Source: Fimbriimonadaceae bacterium | Lineage (GTDB): Bacteria; Armatimonadota; Fimbriimonadia; Fimbriimonadales; Fimbriimonadaceae | Assembly (NCBI GenBank): GCA_019694835.1 | Contig: JAIBBE010000207.1 | Span: 11,185 to 75,184, forward strand | Reading direction: 5' to 3' | DNA length: 64,000 nucleotides | Shown here: piece after piece, positions 1-8,506 of the stretch | Position numbering within the stretch: the first letter of the stretch is position 1 | How the letters are laid out: the number at the start of each line of letters is the position of its first letter | Made by a program: the position numbers and the translations under genes | The notes under the pieces: model-generated | The model's input: the letters and a program-made list of their open reading frames with translations, nothing else | Database searches by the model: none | What the model was told of the DNA's origin: nothing

Positions 1-357
1 GGGCATATCCCCGCCAATCGAATTCCCCTCGGCCGCCTTGAGCTCCTCCAGATAGGCGTCGAGTCGGCTGAACCGCTCTTCCCAATGCTGGCGGTAGCTC
101 TCGACCCAAGCGGCAACCTCGCGAAGGGGTTCCGCCTCGAGTCGACAAGGCCTCCACTGCGCCTGCCGCCCTTTGGCAACCAAGCCCGCGTTTTCGAGCA
201 CCTTGAGGTGCTTCGAAACCGCGGGAAGGCTCATTTCGAAGGGCTGGGCAAGTTCTTTGACACTCACCTCACCCAAGGCGAGGCGAGCGAGGATTGCTCG
301 CCTCGTCGGATCGGCGAGGGCTGAAAACGTAGCGCTGAGGGGATCGTGGGTGTGCAT
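1..357 (-). CDS. ArsR-family HTH transcriptional regulator (3' end beyond window)
   Basis: The reading frame is open from an ATG at 355-357 to the window edge and gives 119 residues without a stop. The N-terminal half (about residues 5-80) is a winged HTH of the ArsR/SdpR type: a 'FSALADPTRRAILARL' first helix, then 'VKELAQPFEMSLPAVSKHLKVLENAGLV' split over the recognition helix and wing. The C-terminal part (about 90-119) is a charged helix (SYRQHWEERFSRLDAYLEEL) usual for regulators paired with an AHSA1/SRPBCC protein gene, which would lie outside the window. No metal-binding CxC motif is seen in the part present, so a metal-independent repressor is more likely than a metal sensor. A consensus sigma70 promoter and a palindrome sit directly upstream. 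Confidence 0.9.
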   Translation of the reverse strand, partial: MHTHDPLSATFSALADPTRRAILARLALGEVSVKELAQPFEMSLPAVSKHLKVLENAGLVAKGRQAQWRPCRLEAEPLREVAAWVESYRQHWEERFSRLDAYLEELKAAEGNSIGGDMP

Positions 358-359
358 AT

Positions 360-381
360 TTAATCGATCAGTTAATTAACT
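360..381. promoter_or_regulatory. Palindromic operator between promoter and start codon
   Basis: Overlapping palindromes fill the space between the -10 box and the ATG: TTAATCGATCAGTTAA at 360-375 (imperfect) and AGTTAATTAACT at 370-381 (perfect). Placement at and just after the predicted transcription start fits autorepression by the ArsR-family product. Inference from position and symmetry. Confidence 0.55.
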
Positions 382-388
382 AGAAGGT

Positions 389-417
389 ATAATACATCGA
401 ATTCTCGTGGCTGTCAA
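389..417 (-). promoter_or_regulatory. Sigma70-type promoter of the ArsR-family gene
   Basis: On the minus strand TTGACA (412-417) is followed after exactly 17 bases by TATTAT (389-394). The predicted start of transcription is near 382, about 25 bases before the ATG at 357. Confidence 0.75.
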
Positions 418-592
418 GGCCCTAGCGAAGAATTCTCAGCATTTCATTGCCTCAGAAGGTTTCCAGGGGAAGGCGAAGCCAGTGCACAATCATCAAAATG
501 ACGGGTTCAAAGTTCCTCTCTGGCCCGTCTATCCATGCGTAGTGTTGAGATGGAGTGGCCAGGTTCGCCGCGCGGAGTGCCCAAGGTAAACG

Positions 593-3500
593 ATGAGACT
601 CAAGCGCGTTCGCATTTTTGGATTCAAGACGTTCGCCGACAAGACTGAATTCAGTCTCGAAGGCGATATGATCGCGCTTGTCGGACCCAACGGGTGCGGC
701 AAGTCGAATATCGTCGACGCGATTCTCTGGGGCCTTGGCGAACCGAATGTGCGCAACCTGCGCGCCCAGACCAGCCAGGACGTTATCTTTAGCGGCAGCA
801 CTCGCCGCAAGCCGCTTGGCTTCGCCGAAGTCACGCTCATCTTCGACAACGAGGACTTCTCCCTTGGCATCAGCGCTCCTGAGGTCTCGATCACGCGCCG
901 TCTGAACCGCAACGGCGACAGCGAGTACATGATCAACCGGAAGACCTGCCGCCTCCGCGACATCTTCGAACTGCTCGCCGACAGCGGCCTGGGCAAAGCC
1001 GGCTACTCCATTGTAGGCCAGAAGGAAATTGACGCTGCCCTCGCCGCCTCACCCGAGGAGCGTCGCGCGTGGATTGATGAAGCGGCCGGAGTGCAGCGCT
1101 ATCGAGCCCGACGCCTGGAGTCGCTCAAACGCCTCGATCTCGCCCAGGACCACCTCAATCGGATCGACGACATCCTCCGCGAGATCGAGTCCCAGCGGGA
1201 ACCTCTCCGTGAAGAAGCGGAGAAGGCGAAGGAGTACAAGCGCGTCCTCGAAGAGCTTCGCGAACTCGAAAGCGGCCTGCTCATGGTCGAGGTCGCCGCC
1301 GCTGTCACCGAAATCGCCGACCTCGAAGCCCGGGCCGAGAAAGCGATCAAGAACTCGCACGAAGAGCAGACTCGAAGCGAGCACCTGGAGGCCCAAGCCA
1401 AGTCAGTCCTTCACCAACTGGAGAAACTCGAGGAGGAGTTGGAAGCGCTTCGCCACCAGCGCCAGGAAGCCCACGGCGCTCTCGAACGCGCCCAGGCCGC
1501 CCTGGAAATCGCCGCCCACAAGCTGACCAGCCTCGATGAATTCGAGCAGAGCCTTCACGACGAAGGCAGTGCTGCCGAGAACCGGATGCACGAGGCCGCC
1601 GCCGATCTTGAGCGACTGACGGCGGAAGAGAAGGCGGAGGTCGAAGCCCTCGCCAAGCTCAAGGAAGAACTTTCGGGAGGCGACGAGGATACCAAGCGCC
1701 TCAGCCAAGACCTCGAGAAGATCGAGGCCGAAGTCCTCGAAGCCAAGCGCGTCGAGAACATCAAGCTGCGCTCCGCCGCGGAGCAGGCGCACGCCAAGCA
1801 GCGCCGGGGCCAAATTCGGGCCGAGATCAAAGGCATCGACGAATCCATGCCCGATCTGGTGGAGGGGATCAAGGAGGCCGAAGCTCAGTTCAACGAGTTC
1901 GATGGCAAGCGCGCCGAATACGAAGCCTCGCTCAAAGCCACCCGCGACGAACTGAAGAAGCAAGCGACCTCCGACGATGCGTCCAGCCAGCAGCTTCGCC
2001 GCCTCCTCGCCGACCGCGCTGCCCTTGAAGGCCGCAAGCGGGGCATCGAAGCCACCATCGAGACCCACGAGGGTCTGGCGCTTGGTGCGCGCGCGGTCCT
2101 CACGTTGGTCGAACAGGGTCGGCTCAAGGGCTCCTATCAACCGGTTGCTGAGGCGATCACGGTTGATCCCGACCTGGCCGTCGCGGTGGAAACGGCGCTT
2201 GGAGCCTCCGCACACGACCTCATCGTCCCCGACGAGCACCACGCCAAGCGGGCGATCCAGCTTCTGAAGGAGTACCGACTTGGGCGCGCCACCTTCCAGC
2301 CGATCCCGCTCATGCGGGCCAATCGGGTCGGGCCGGACATCCAGAACCTGCTTCGCGATCCGGGCGTCGTCGGCCTTGCCAGCGACCTCGTCCAGTGCAG
2401 CAACGAGAATCGACCGGTCATTGACAGCCTGCTCGGTCGCATCATCATCACCCGCGACCTCGACGTTAGCCTTCGCCTTGCGAAGACCTCCGGCTGGTCG
2501 CGGTTGGTTACGCTCGAGGGCGAGGTCGTCCACTCCAGCGGTGCCGTCAGCGGCGGAAATTCCTCGCGCCAGTCTAGCGGCCTCGTCCAGCGGCAAGCCG
2601 AACTCACGAAAACGATCGAGGACCTCGAATTCCTCGATAAGCAGATCGAAGGGCTCCAGAAGCGGGTCCGCACCACCGAAGCCAGTGACGAGGCCCTGCG
2701 CAAGGACGAAATCCGGCTGCGCGACCTGCTCGAAGCCCTGCGCCCCGATCTCGAAGAAGCCCGCACCTGGCTGACCAGCCTCCGCCACGAGCATCAATCG
2801 GCGGTCAAGAGCAAGGAAAAGCTGCTCCACGAACTGGAGGGACTTACGGCGGAAGCCCCTGAGAACCTGCCCGTTTATGACCTGCCTGCGCTGGAGGCGC
2901 AGCGTGACGAAGCCCTGAAACTCCTCGCCGGAAAGCTCGCCGACTCCGCCCAAGCCGCCGAACGCCTCAAGGAAGCCGAAACCCGGACCCAACAGGCGAC
3001 CAGCCGAAAGCACCACGCCGAGCGACGTCTTGCTGCCGCTGGCGATAACGAAACCCAGCGCGAGAAGCGCCTCGCCAGCCTAGACGAGGACCGAGCCAAG
3101 GCGCGTGAGCAGATCGAAGCTCACGAGAAATTGCGCGAAATCGCGGCCAAGCAAGGCACCGAGCTCGACGCGAAGATCGAGGCAGCCGGCGTTCAGAAGC
3201 GAACGATGACCGAGGAGAGCGTCCTCCTGCGCGAGAAAGCGGCTGAGGCGCAAAAGAACGTGCAAGCGCTCGCCGACCTCGCCCACCAAGCGGAACTGCA
3301 ACGAGCGAAAGCCGACGCCCGACGTGCCGGATCGCTCCAGCGACTGCTCGAAGAGTACGGCCTCACCCAAGAAGACGCCCTCCTCCAAGCCCCGAACCTC
3401 GAAGTGCCGGAAGATGCGGCGGTGACCGTCGCCCGCCTGCGGCGCGAACTGCGCGGCATGGGTGAGGTCAACCTTGGCGCGATTGAAGCCTACGAGCGGC

Positions 3501-4114
3501 TGACTGAGCGCTTTGAGGAGCTGTTTGTCCAGCGCGAAGATGTCGTGCTGGGCAAGGAAGAAGTCGAAGCCGGGATTCGCGAACTCGACAAGCTGACCCG
3601 CGACCGCTTTGCTGACACCTTCGAAGCCGTCAAAGTGGCGTTCTCCGAGACGTTCGTCAAGCTGTTCGGCGGCGGCGAAGGCGAACTCCGCCTCAGCCAT
3701 CCCGACGACATGCTCCAGACCGGCGTCGAGGTCGACGTGACCATCCCCGGCAAGAAGCGCCAGCGCCTCGAACTGCTCAGCGGCGGCGAGCGCTCGCTTT
3801 CTGCCGTGGCGTTCCTTTTCGCCTTGCTCAAGGTGAAGCCGAGTCCATTGGTGGTGCTCGACGAGGTCGACGCGCCACTCGACGGCCGCAACGTGGAGCG
3901 CTACATCGGGCTGCTGAAGGAGTTCTCCAGCAGCATCCAGTTCATGCTCATCACTCACAACCCGGTGACGATCGAGAACGCAGACATCTGGTTCGGCGTG
4001 ACGATGCAGGAGCCTGGGGTTTCGACGCTCGTTCCAGTCAAGGCCCCGCACGTGCCGCTAGTGGAAGCGGTCGTGCATGAGGCGTTCCTACAGCCGGGGC
4101 ATTCGATGAACTGA
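593..4114 (+). CDS. smc: Chromosome segregation protein SMC
   Basis: SMC ATPase of the condensin-like complex that organises and segregates the chromosome with ScpA and ScpB (neither is in this window). The 1173 residues match the family length. The N-terminal head has Walker A GPNGCGKS at residues 31-38; long charged coiled coils run from about 165-500 and 660-960; the hinge lies near 505-640 (around 'GSYQPVAEAITVDP'); the C-terminal head has the signature LSGGERSLSA near 1062 and Walker B VVLDEVDAP near 1090. The ATG at 593 follows an AAGGT Shine-Dalgarno-like stretch. It appears monocistronic and ends at a strong hairpin. Confidence 0.97.
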   Translation: MRLKRVRIFGFKTFADKTEFSLEGDMIALVGPNGCGKSNIVDAILWGLGEPNVRNLRAQTSQDVIFSGSTRRKPLGFAEVTLIFDNEDFSLGISAPEVSITRRLNRNGDSEYMINRKTCRLRDIFELLADSGLGKAGYSIVGQKEIDAALAASPEERRAWIDEAAGVQRYRARRLESLKRLDLAQDHLNRIDDILREIESQREPLREEAEKAKEYKRVLEELRELESGLLMVEVAAAVTEIADLEARAEKAIKNSHEEQTRSEHLEAQAKSVLHQLEKLEEELEALRHQRQEAHGALERAQAALEIAAHKLTSLDEFEQSLHDEGSAAENRMHEAAADLERLTAEEKAEVEALAKLKEELSGGDEDTKRLSQDLEKIEAEVLEAKRVENIKLRSAAEQAHAKQRRGQIRAEIKGIDESMPDLVEGIKEAEAQFNEFDGKRAEYEASLKATRDELKKQATSDDASSQQLRRLLADRAALEGRKRGIEATIETHEGLALGARAVLTLVEQGRLKGSYQPVAEAITVDPDLAVAVETALGASAHDLIVPDEHHAKRAIQLLKEYRLGRATFQPIPLMRANRVGPDIQNLLRDPGVVGLASDLVQCSNENRPVIDSLLGRIIITRDLDVSLRLAKTSGWSRLVTLEGEVVHSSGAVSGGNSSRQSSGLVQRQAELTKTIEDLEFLDKQIEGLQKRVRTTEASDEALRKDEIRLRDLLEALRPDLEEARTWLTSLRHEHQSAVKSKEKLLHELEGLTAEAPENLPVYDLPALEAQRDEALKLLAGKLADSAQAAERLKEAETRTQQATSRKHHAERRLAAAGDNETQREKRLASLDEDRAKAREQIEAHEKLREIAAKQGTELDAKIEAAGVQKRTMTEESVLLREKAAEAQKNVQALADLAHQAELQRAKADARRAGSLQRLLEEYGLTQEDALLQAPNLEVPEDAAVTVARLRRELRGMGEVNLGAIEAYERLTERFEELFVQREDVVLGKEEVEAGIRELDKLTRDRFADTFEAVKVAFSETFVKLFGGGEGELRLSHPDDMLQTGVEVDVTIPGKKRQRLELLSGGERSLSAVAFLFALLKVKPSPLVVLDEVDAPLDGRNVERYIGLLKEFSSSIQFMLITHNPVTIENADIWFGVTMQEPGVSTLVPVKAPHVPLVEAVVHEAFLQPGHSMN

Positions 4115-4118
4115 TGGA

Positions 4119-4165
4119 GCCCCTGCCAAGGCTCTTCGTTGAGCCTTAGGAAGGGGCATTTGCTT
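4119..4165 (+). terminator. Hairpin downstream of smc, probable terminator
   Basis: Two nested stems, GCCCCT (4119-4124)/AGGGGC (4152-4157) and AAGGCTC (4128-4134)/GAGCCTT (4141-4147) with a 6-base loop, followed by ATTTGCTT. The T tract is weak. It lies between smc and a convergent small gene, so it may serve both. Confidence 0.55.
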
Positions 4166-4173
4166 GGATGGTC

Positions 4174-4533
4174 CTAGTTCTGATTGTAGGGAGAACCGGT
4201 TTCCCAGCTTGGGACTGCGAAATGACGAGGTCTCTGTCGAAGGGTATGCCCTCGACCTTCGTTGTTGACGAGGAATTTGGCGGTTGCTACGAGATATCCG
4301 TTGGCACATTCGCGAAGCGCAATTAGCCTGCAAATATGCCCAACTCTCGTTTTGTCGCCCGTCCGGTTTTTTGCTTCTCTCAGTGCGGCTATTCTGGTTG
4401 CATTGGCCTGTACCTCTCGCTGAATGACCGCGAGTTTGGCCTTAAGGGCCAACGATTCGTTCGCAATGAGCTTCCTCGTATTCTCTACGAGTTGAGTCCG
4501 AAATGCCTGTTCGGCATGCACAATTGAGCGCAT
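4174..4533 (-). CDS. Small basic protein of unknown function
   Basis: 119 residues, no recognised family. The ATG at 4531-4533 is chosen because GGAGGTG (4540-4546, minus strand) lies 6 bases upstream, a strong ribosome binding site; the frame stays open further upstream but without such a site. The protein is helical and rich in Lys, Arg and Ala (HAEQAFRTQLVENTRKLIAN, then a basic middle), with no signal peptide or membrane segment. It is convergent with smc and divergent from the DUF389 gene. A 63-codon frame on the other strand (4336-4527) has no ribosome binding site and is judged spurious. Confidence 0.55.
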   Translation of the reverse strand: MRSIVHAEQAFRTQLVENTRKLIANESLALKAKLAVIQREVQANATRIAALREAKNRTGDKTRVGHICRLIALRECANGYLVATAKFLVNNEGRGHTLRQRPRHFAVPSWETGSPYNQN

Positions 4534-4723
4534 AACATTCACCTCCAGATATGCGTCAGGTCGGTGAGAATGCACAATAGGATGTAACACTCTCTTTCGA
4601 TGCGTCTACGAGGTTAGCTGCCGGGTTAGAGCCGAAAGTACTCTTCCTTGTTAGGATTCACCCCAATTGAGTTGGTTCCCCCGCTCTGGCCAATCCCAGA
4701 CTCGACTACAATGAGTATACCAC

Positions 4724-5881
4724 ATGAGCGACGATACCTACAGTGATGAAGGCCCTATGCCGTTGCCCGACGAGCCCAGGGCCGATGTCCGCCGATCAAT
4801 TGTCGAAGGGTCGAAGCTCACCACTCCCTATCTCGCAATGAATGCCTTGGCAACCGCGGTCGCAAGCTATGGCCTGCTCGCGGACAGCACGGCCGTAGTC
4901 ATTGGCGCCATGATCATCGCGATGCTCCTAGGCCCGATCATGGGCTTGGCGCTTGCTTTTGTCGATGGTGATACCAGACTCCTCCGAAATGCCCTCATCG
5001 CAGAAGCTGTCGGGGTGGCCTTGGTGGTCGCCATCGGAGGGATAATCGGCAGGGTTCACTACGACATTCCGATCACTCAAGAGATCCTTGTAAGAACTAA
5101 ACCCAATCTGCTCGATCTCGCGATAGCGCTGTTTGGAGGGGCAGCGGGTGCCTATGCGACCGCCTCTCCCAGAGTGAGCGTTGGATTGGTAGGCGTTGCC
5201 ATTTCGACCGCACTCGTGCCCCCGCTCGCAAGCTGCGGGATCTGCCTCTCGCGGGGCCTGTTCCCCCAGGCGGGCGGAGCATTCATTCTCTTCGCAACCA
5301 ACCTTGTCGCGATCCAATGCGCTTCTTCCGTGGTTCTTTATCTTTTCGGTTTTCACCACATCACCAAGCGAGGCGAAGGCGATACAGGCTATGTTCGCAG
5401 ACTCATCTTCGATGCGGCTGCCTTTCTGGGTTTGGCGGCCTTCCTGTATTTCCAACTCTCGTCAACGATCGATGAGCAGCAATTTCAGGGGAACGTCAAG
5501 ATGCGATTGGAGCGTGGGCTCCAAAGTATCCCGGGTGCCTACCTTTCGGAGACCCGATTTGTCGACCAGAAGGACAGGTTCGTTGTCGTCGCCGTAGTCC
5601 GGGTGCCCAATTCGATCACGCCTGAGCAGACGGCTGCGCTGCAGGCTATGCTCGGTGCCCGAAAGGGCAAGCCGATCGAGCTCCATGTGAGGTCGCTGCT
5701 GACGAAGGAAACCACCGCACAGGGGTACCTACACGTGATTGAGCCCGATGCGACCCCTGTCGAAGTTCCCCAAGAGGGACCCGGCCGACCGGACACAGTG
5801 GAACCGGGGCCGCAAGATAGCGAACCCAAGAGTGATGGCAAGCTGCAGCCAGCCGAGACGACTACGGGTGATGGCGGTTGA
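4724..5881 (+). CDS. DUF389 family membrane protein
   Basis: 385 residues. The core (about 25-250) is the DUF389 domain: five or six hydrophobic segments with characteristic 'STAVVIGAMIIAMLLGPIMG' and 'VGVAISTALVPPLASCGI' stretches. Residues about 255-330 form a soluble alpha/beta domain and the last ~40 residues are Pro/Glu/Asp-rich and probably disordered. The family's function is unknown; it is an integral membrane protein. The stop overlaps the start of the Na+/H+ antiporter gene by 4 bases, so the two are translationally coupled, which suggests a role in ion or stress homeostasis (inference). No clear Shine-Dalgarno precedes the ATG. Confidence 0.88.
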   Translation: MSDDTYSDEGPMPLPDEPRADVRRSIVEGSKLTTPYLAMNALATAVASYGLLADSTAVVIGAMIIAMLLGPIMGLALAFVDGDTRLLRNALIAEAVGVALVVAIGGIIGRVHYDIPITQEILVRTKPNLLDLAIALFGGAAGAYATASPRVSVGLVGVAISTALVPPLASCGICLSRGLFPQAGGAFILFATNLVAIQCASSVVLYLFGFHHITKRGEGDTGYVRRLIFDAAAFLGLAAFLYFQLSSTIDEQQFQGNVKMRLERGLQSIPGAYLSETRFVDQKDRFVVVAVVRVPNSITPEQTAALQAMLGARKGKPIELHVRSLLTKETTAQGYLHVIEPDATPVEVPQEGPGRPDTVEPGPQDSEPKSDGKLQPAETTTGDGG

Positions 5882-7074
5882 ACGGGCTATCCCTTGAACG
5901 AGTAGAAATTCTGCTTTTGGTGGCGGCGGTCGTCGCATTGTTGGCAAGACGCTTCCGGCTGCCCTACACTGTCGGACTCGTGGTCGCAGGGGCAGTTCTT
6001 GCTCTCACAGGCGTTTTGCAGGGATTCACCCTGACGCGGGAACTGGTCTTCCGTGCCCTTTTGCCGCCACTCATCTTCGAGGCCGCATTTTTCATCCGAT
6101 GGAAGGAACTGCGTGAGAACCTCAAGCCCGTGCTCGCGCTGGCGACCTTCGGGGTAGCGCTATCGACCCTCATCATTGCGGGCTTCATGGCGTGGCTGGG
6201 CGGTTGGTCCTTTGCGGCTGCCGCGGTATTTGGGGCACTGATCGCGGCGACCGATCCGGTGTCGGTGATTGCCCTCTTCAAAGAGATGAAGGTCGGGGGG
6301 CGCTTGCGCCTGCTCGTAGAAGCCGAGAGCCTCTTAAACGACGGCGCAGCAGCAGTCGCCTTTGCCTTTGCCCTCGCTGTCGTCACTTCCGGCGGCCTTA
6401 CTGCAGTCGATGGCTTCGTACTGATCCTGCGAGAGGTCGGTGGTGGCGTTCTGTGTGGTGCCGTGACAGCCGGCGTCATGCTGCTCCTTGCTGGGACTAC
6501 TGAGGAGCATCTCGTCGAACTCACTTTCTCCACGCTCACCGCGTTCGGCGCGTTCCTGCTTGCCGAACACTTCCATTGTTCGGGAGTTCTGGCCGTGCTT
6601 ACCGCTGGGTTGATGCTCGGCAACTTGGGGCCATACGGCGCGATTTCCGAGGCCGGTCGAGGTGCGGTCGGTGCCTTTTGGGAGTTCGCCGCATTCGTGG
6701 CCAATTCAATCATCTTCCTGCTGATCGGAGTCCGCGAAATGACGCTGGGGCCGAAACTTGTCGACGAGATCCCGGTCATCGTCCTCGCCATCGTTGGCTC
6801 GCAGGTCGCGCGCGCGATCAGCGTTTACGGCGTATGCGGAACCCTCCATTGGACGAAGAGCAAGGTCACTTGGACCCATCAGCACATTCTCTTTTGGGGA
6901 GGGTTGAAAGGTGCCCTTTCGTTGGCCCTTGTGCTCAGCCTTCCCGACAATTTTCCGCATCGAGATCAGCTTCAGGCCGCCGCGTTCGGTGTGGTGGCCT
7001 TTTCGGTGATCATCCAAGGCCTTACGGTGCCCGCGCTGATGAGAAAGCTCGGCTTGGCCGCGCAAAGGCCATGA
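5878..7074 (+). CDS. CPA1-type Na+/H+ antiporter
   Basis: 398-residue polytopic membrane protein with about 12 hydrophobic segments. Hallmarks of the Na+/H+ exchanger family are 'LLPPLIFEAAF' (residues ~62-72), 'GALIAATDPVSVIALFKEM' (~121-139) with the ion-binding Asp, and 'VEAESLLNDGAAAVAF' (~147-162). It exchanges cytoplasmic Na+ (or K+) for external protons. The start is a TTG inside TTGA, where the upstream DUF389 stop TGA lies at 5879-5881, giving translational coupling. There is no C-terminal cytoplasmic regulatory domain, so it is shorter than many NhaP-type proteins. Confidence 0.92.
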   Translation: MNGLSLERVEILLLVAAVVALLARRFRLPYTVGLVVAGAVLALTGVLQGFTLTRELVFRALLPPLIFEAAFFIRWKELRENLKPVLALATFGVALSTLIIAGFMAWLGGWSFAAAAVFGALIAATDPVSVIALFKEMKVGGRLRLLVEAESLLNDGAAAVAFAFALAVVTSGGLTAVDGFVLILREVGGGVLCGAVTAGVMLLLAGTTEEHLVELTFSTLTAFGAFLLAEHFHCSGVLAVLTAGLMLGNLGPYGAISEAGRGAVGAFWEFAAFVANSIIFLLIGVREMTLGPKLVDEIPVIVLAIVGSQVARAISVYGVCGTLHWTKSKVTWTHQHILFWGGLKGALSLALVLSLPDNFPHRDQLQAAAFGVVAFSVIIQGLTVPALMRKLGLAAQRP

Positions 7075-7105
7075 ACTCCTCGCCCGCAGCCTGCGTCAAC
7101 CCGAC

Positions 7106-7471
7106 ATGGGAGCGCGCCGAAAGTGGTTGCGTCGCATGGTCGGGCTTGTTATCGCAGGCACTGCCTTCGTTGCCTACCTTCATTACAGCAACGCCAAACT
7201 GGATGGCCAGATCGCGGCTGAGGAAGCGCGATTGGCGGCGCTTGGGGTTCGAATCAAGCCCGAAAGACCCAAGGGCGGCGGACGCTTCCTCAGGTATTTC
7301 ACCGTCCTCGACAAACTGTATCGAGTTCCCGCGATTCGCTCCAAACCTGGCTCCGAACGGGCCAACCTTAAGCTCCGTGAGCCGCTCTTGCGTGAAGTGC
7401 GGCGATTGACCAACGACCGAGGAGCACCGCTCGCAGGCACATGGCAAATCTGGGATTCGGGCGAGCGATGA
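7106..7471 (+). CDS. Membrane-anchored N-terminal part of a possibly split protein
   Basis: 121 residues: a basic N-terminus, one membrane segment (about 11-25, MVGLVIAGTAFVAYLHY), then a charged extracytoplasmic region ending 'GTWQIWDSGER'. Its TGA overlaps the ATG of the next frame (ATGA at 7468-7471). No family is recognised. Planctomycete/Armatimonadota proteins of this general layout (one N-terminal helix, a central helical repeat, a C-terminal 'DPF..LYR....YSVG.NG.DDGG' motif) are usually one chain, so this may be the 5' half of a gene broken by a one-base frameshift. It follows the antiporter by 31 bases. Confidence 0.6.
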   Translation: MGARRKWLRRMVGLVIAGTAFVAYLHYSNAKLDGQIAAEEARLAALGVRIKPERPKGGGRFLRYFTVLDKLYRVPAIRSKPGSERANLKLREPLLREVRRLTNDRGAPLAGTWQIWDSGER

Positions 7472-8337
7472 CCGGATTGGTACAAATGGCAGCGGTCAAT
7501 CGCCTAGAAGGTCATCGCGATGAGGCGATGGGTTGGCTCAGGGCGGCCTTACAGTTCGCAGAAGACTATCGCAATGACGAAACTCGGCCCGACTATCTTG
7601 TTAGCCGCTTGGATGGCGAGCTGATCGAAGAGGCGGGAGCTTGCCTCAGGGCTTTTGGCGACGATCCGGAATGTATCGCGCTCGTTCGGAAAATTCAGGT
7701 TTCGACGCTCGCTGAACCAGTGGAACTCGTTTCGAGCGTCTATCGCGATTACGCCACTGCGGATGCTGAGTTAGCTCAGGGGCTGATTTCATGGGACAGT
7801 CCTTGTACGCCCGCAGGTGCTGATGGCAAGCTTGCATTGCGGCTCTACAACATGGGATCGACGCGCAAGAGCGTGCGCTTGCGTCTTCTGACCTGCCTGC
7901 GAAGACATGCGGAGTCGTTGCAGGACGTGAACAAGACCTATGATCAATTGGCTGCCGAACAAGAACGGATTTGGAACGAGTTCACAAAAGGCCCCCCTAC
8001 CGATGCGGTCGCTTTTGCGGCCGAGCACCTCTTTCCTCAGTTTTCGATGACCTACACCCACGCCGGGTACTACTGCCACCTGCAAGCCAAGTCCCGTCTG
8101 CTCGATGCGGGTCTCTTCGTGGCCGAGCAAGCGGGCAACGGAATACCGCTGGCTAAACTCCCGAATGAAACTCGCTTTTGCGACCCCTTCTCCGCGCAGT
8201 CCCTCGTTTATCGACGGTTACCGTCTGGGTATCGCATTTACAGTGTAGGTCACAACGGCAAAGATGACGGTGGGGATGAGAGTGAGGAGAGCGACGACAT
8301 AGAGCTTGGCATTTGTTATTCGACAGACGATCTGTAG
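7468..8337 (+). CDS. C-terminal part of a possibly split secreted protein
   Basis: 289 residues from the ATG at 7468; other starts upstream are possible because the frame is open to 7441 and beyond. The first ~60 residues are helical and TPR-like ('NRLEGHRDEAMGWLRAALQF'). The C-terminus carries 'DPFSAQSLVYRRLPSGYRIY' followed by SVGHNGKDDGG, a motif I associate with extracytoplasmic planctomycete-like proteins of unknown function. It has no signal peptide or membrane segment of its own, which is expected if it depends on the preceding 7106-7471 frame for export. No good Shine-Dalgarno is present, so it is either coupled through the ATGA overlap or is the remainder of a frameshifted gene. Confidence 0.6.
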   Translation: MTGLVQMAAVNRLEGHRDEAMGWLRAALQFAEDYRNDETRPDYLVSRLDGELIEEAGACLRAFGDDPECIALVRKIQVSTLAEPVELVSSVYRDYATADAELAQGLISWDSPCTPAGADGKLALRLYNMGSTRKSVRLRLLTCLRRHAESLQDVNKTYDQLAAEQERIWNEFTKGPPTDAVAFAAEHLFPQFSMTYTHAGYYCHLQAKSRLLDAGLFVAEQAGNGIPLAKLPNETRFCDPFSAQSLVYRRLPSGYRIYSVGHNGKDDGGDESEESDDIELGICYSTDDL

Positions 8338-8376
8338 CCACGCGAACCGGGTGGCATGGGTCGACGCTTTTGAAAG

Positions 8377-8465
8377 GCCCCAAGCTACTGGAAGATTGAG
8401 ACCCGTGCTCTCTCTTTCTCGGGAGCTTGGCACGGGACTTGGCCTGACGTTCTTGGTCTTGGGGC
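8377..8465 (+). promoter_or_regulatory. Structured leader in front of accD
   Basis: The 8338-8506 leader contains an outer stem GCCCCAAG (8377-8384)/CTTGGGGC (8458-8465) closing an inner stem CCCGTGC (8402-8408)/GCACGGG (8430-8436). A competing pair CCAAGCT (8380-8386)/AGCTTGG (8424-8430) overlaps both. The outer stem ends 15 bases before the first candidate accD ATG (8480). It matches no riboswitch class I know. No T tract follows, so attenuation by termination is not supported. Confidence 0.35.
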
Positions 8466-8506
8466 GTGTTTGTCGTCCCATGCCACCCCTGCTGCAGGTA
8501 CCATCC

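Noticed and set aside
1403..3016. 537-codon open frame antisense to smc
   Set aside because: It is a shadow of the smc coding frame in high-GC DNA, lacks a ribosome binding site and has no family similarity.
4336..4527. 63-codon frame on the plus strand opposite 4174-4533
   Set aside because: No ribosome binding site, whereas the minus-strand frame has a strong one.
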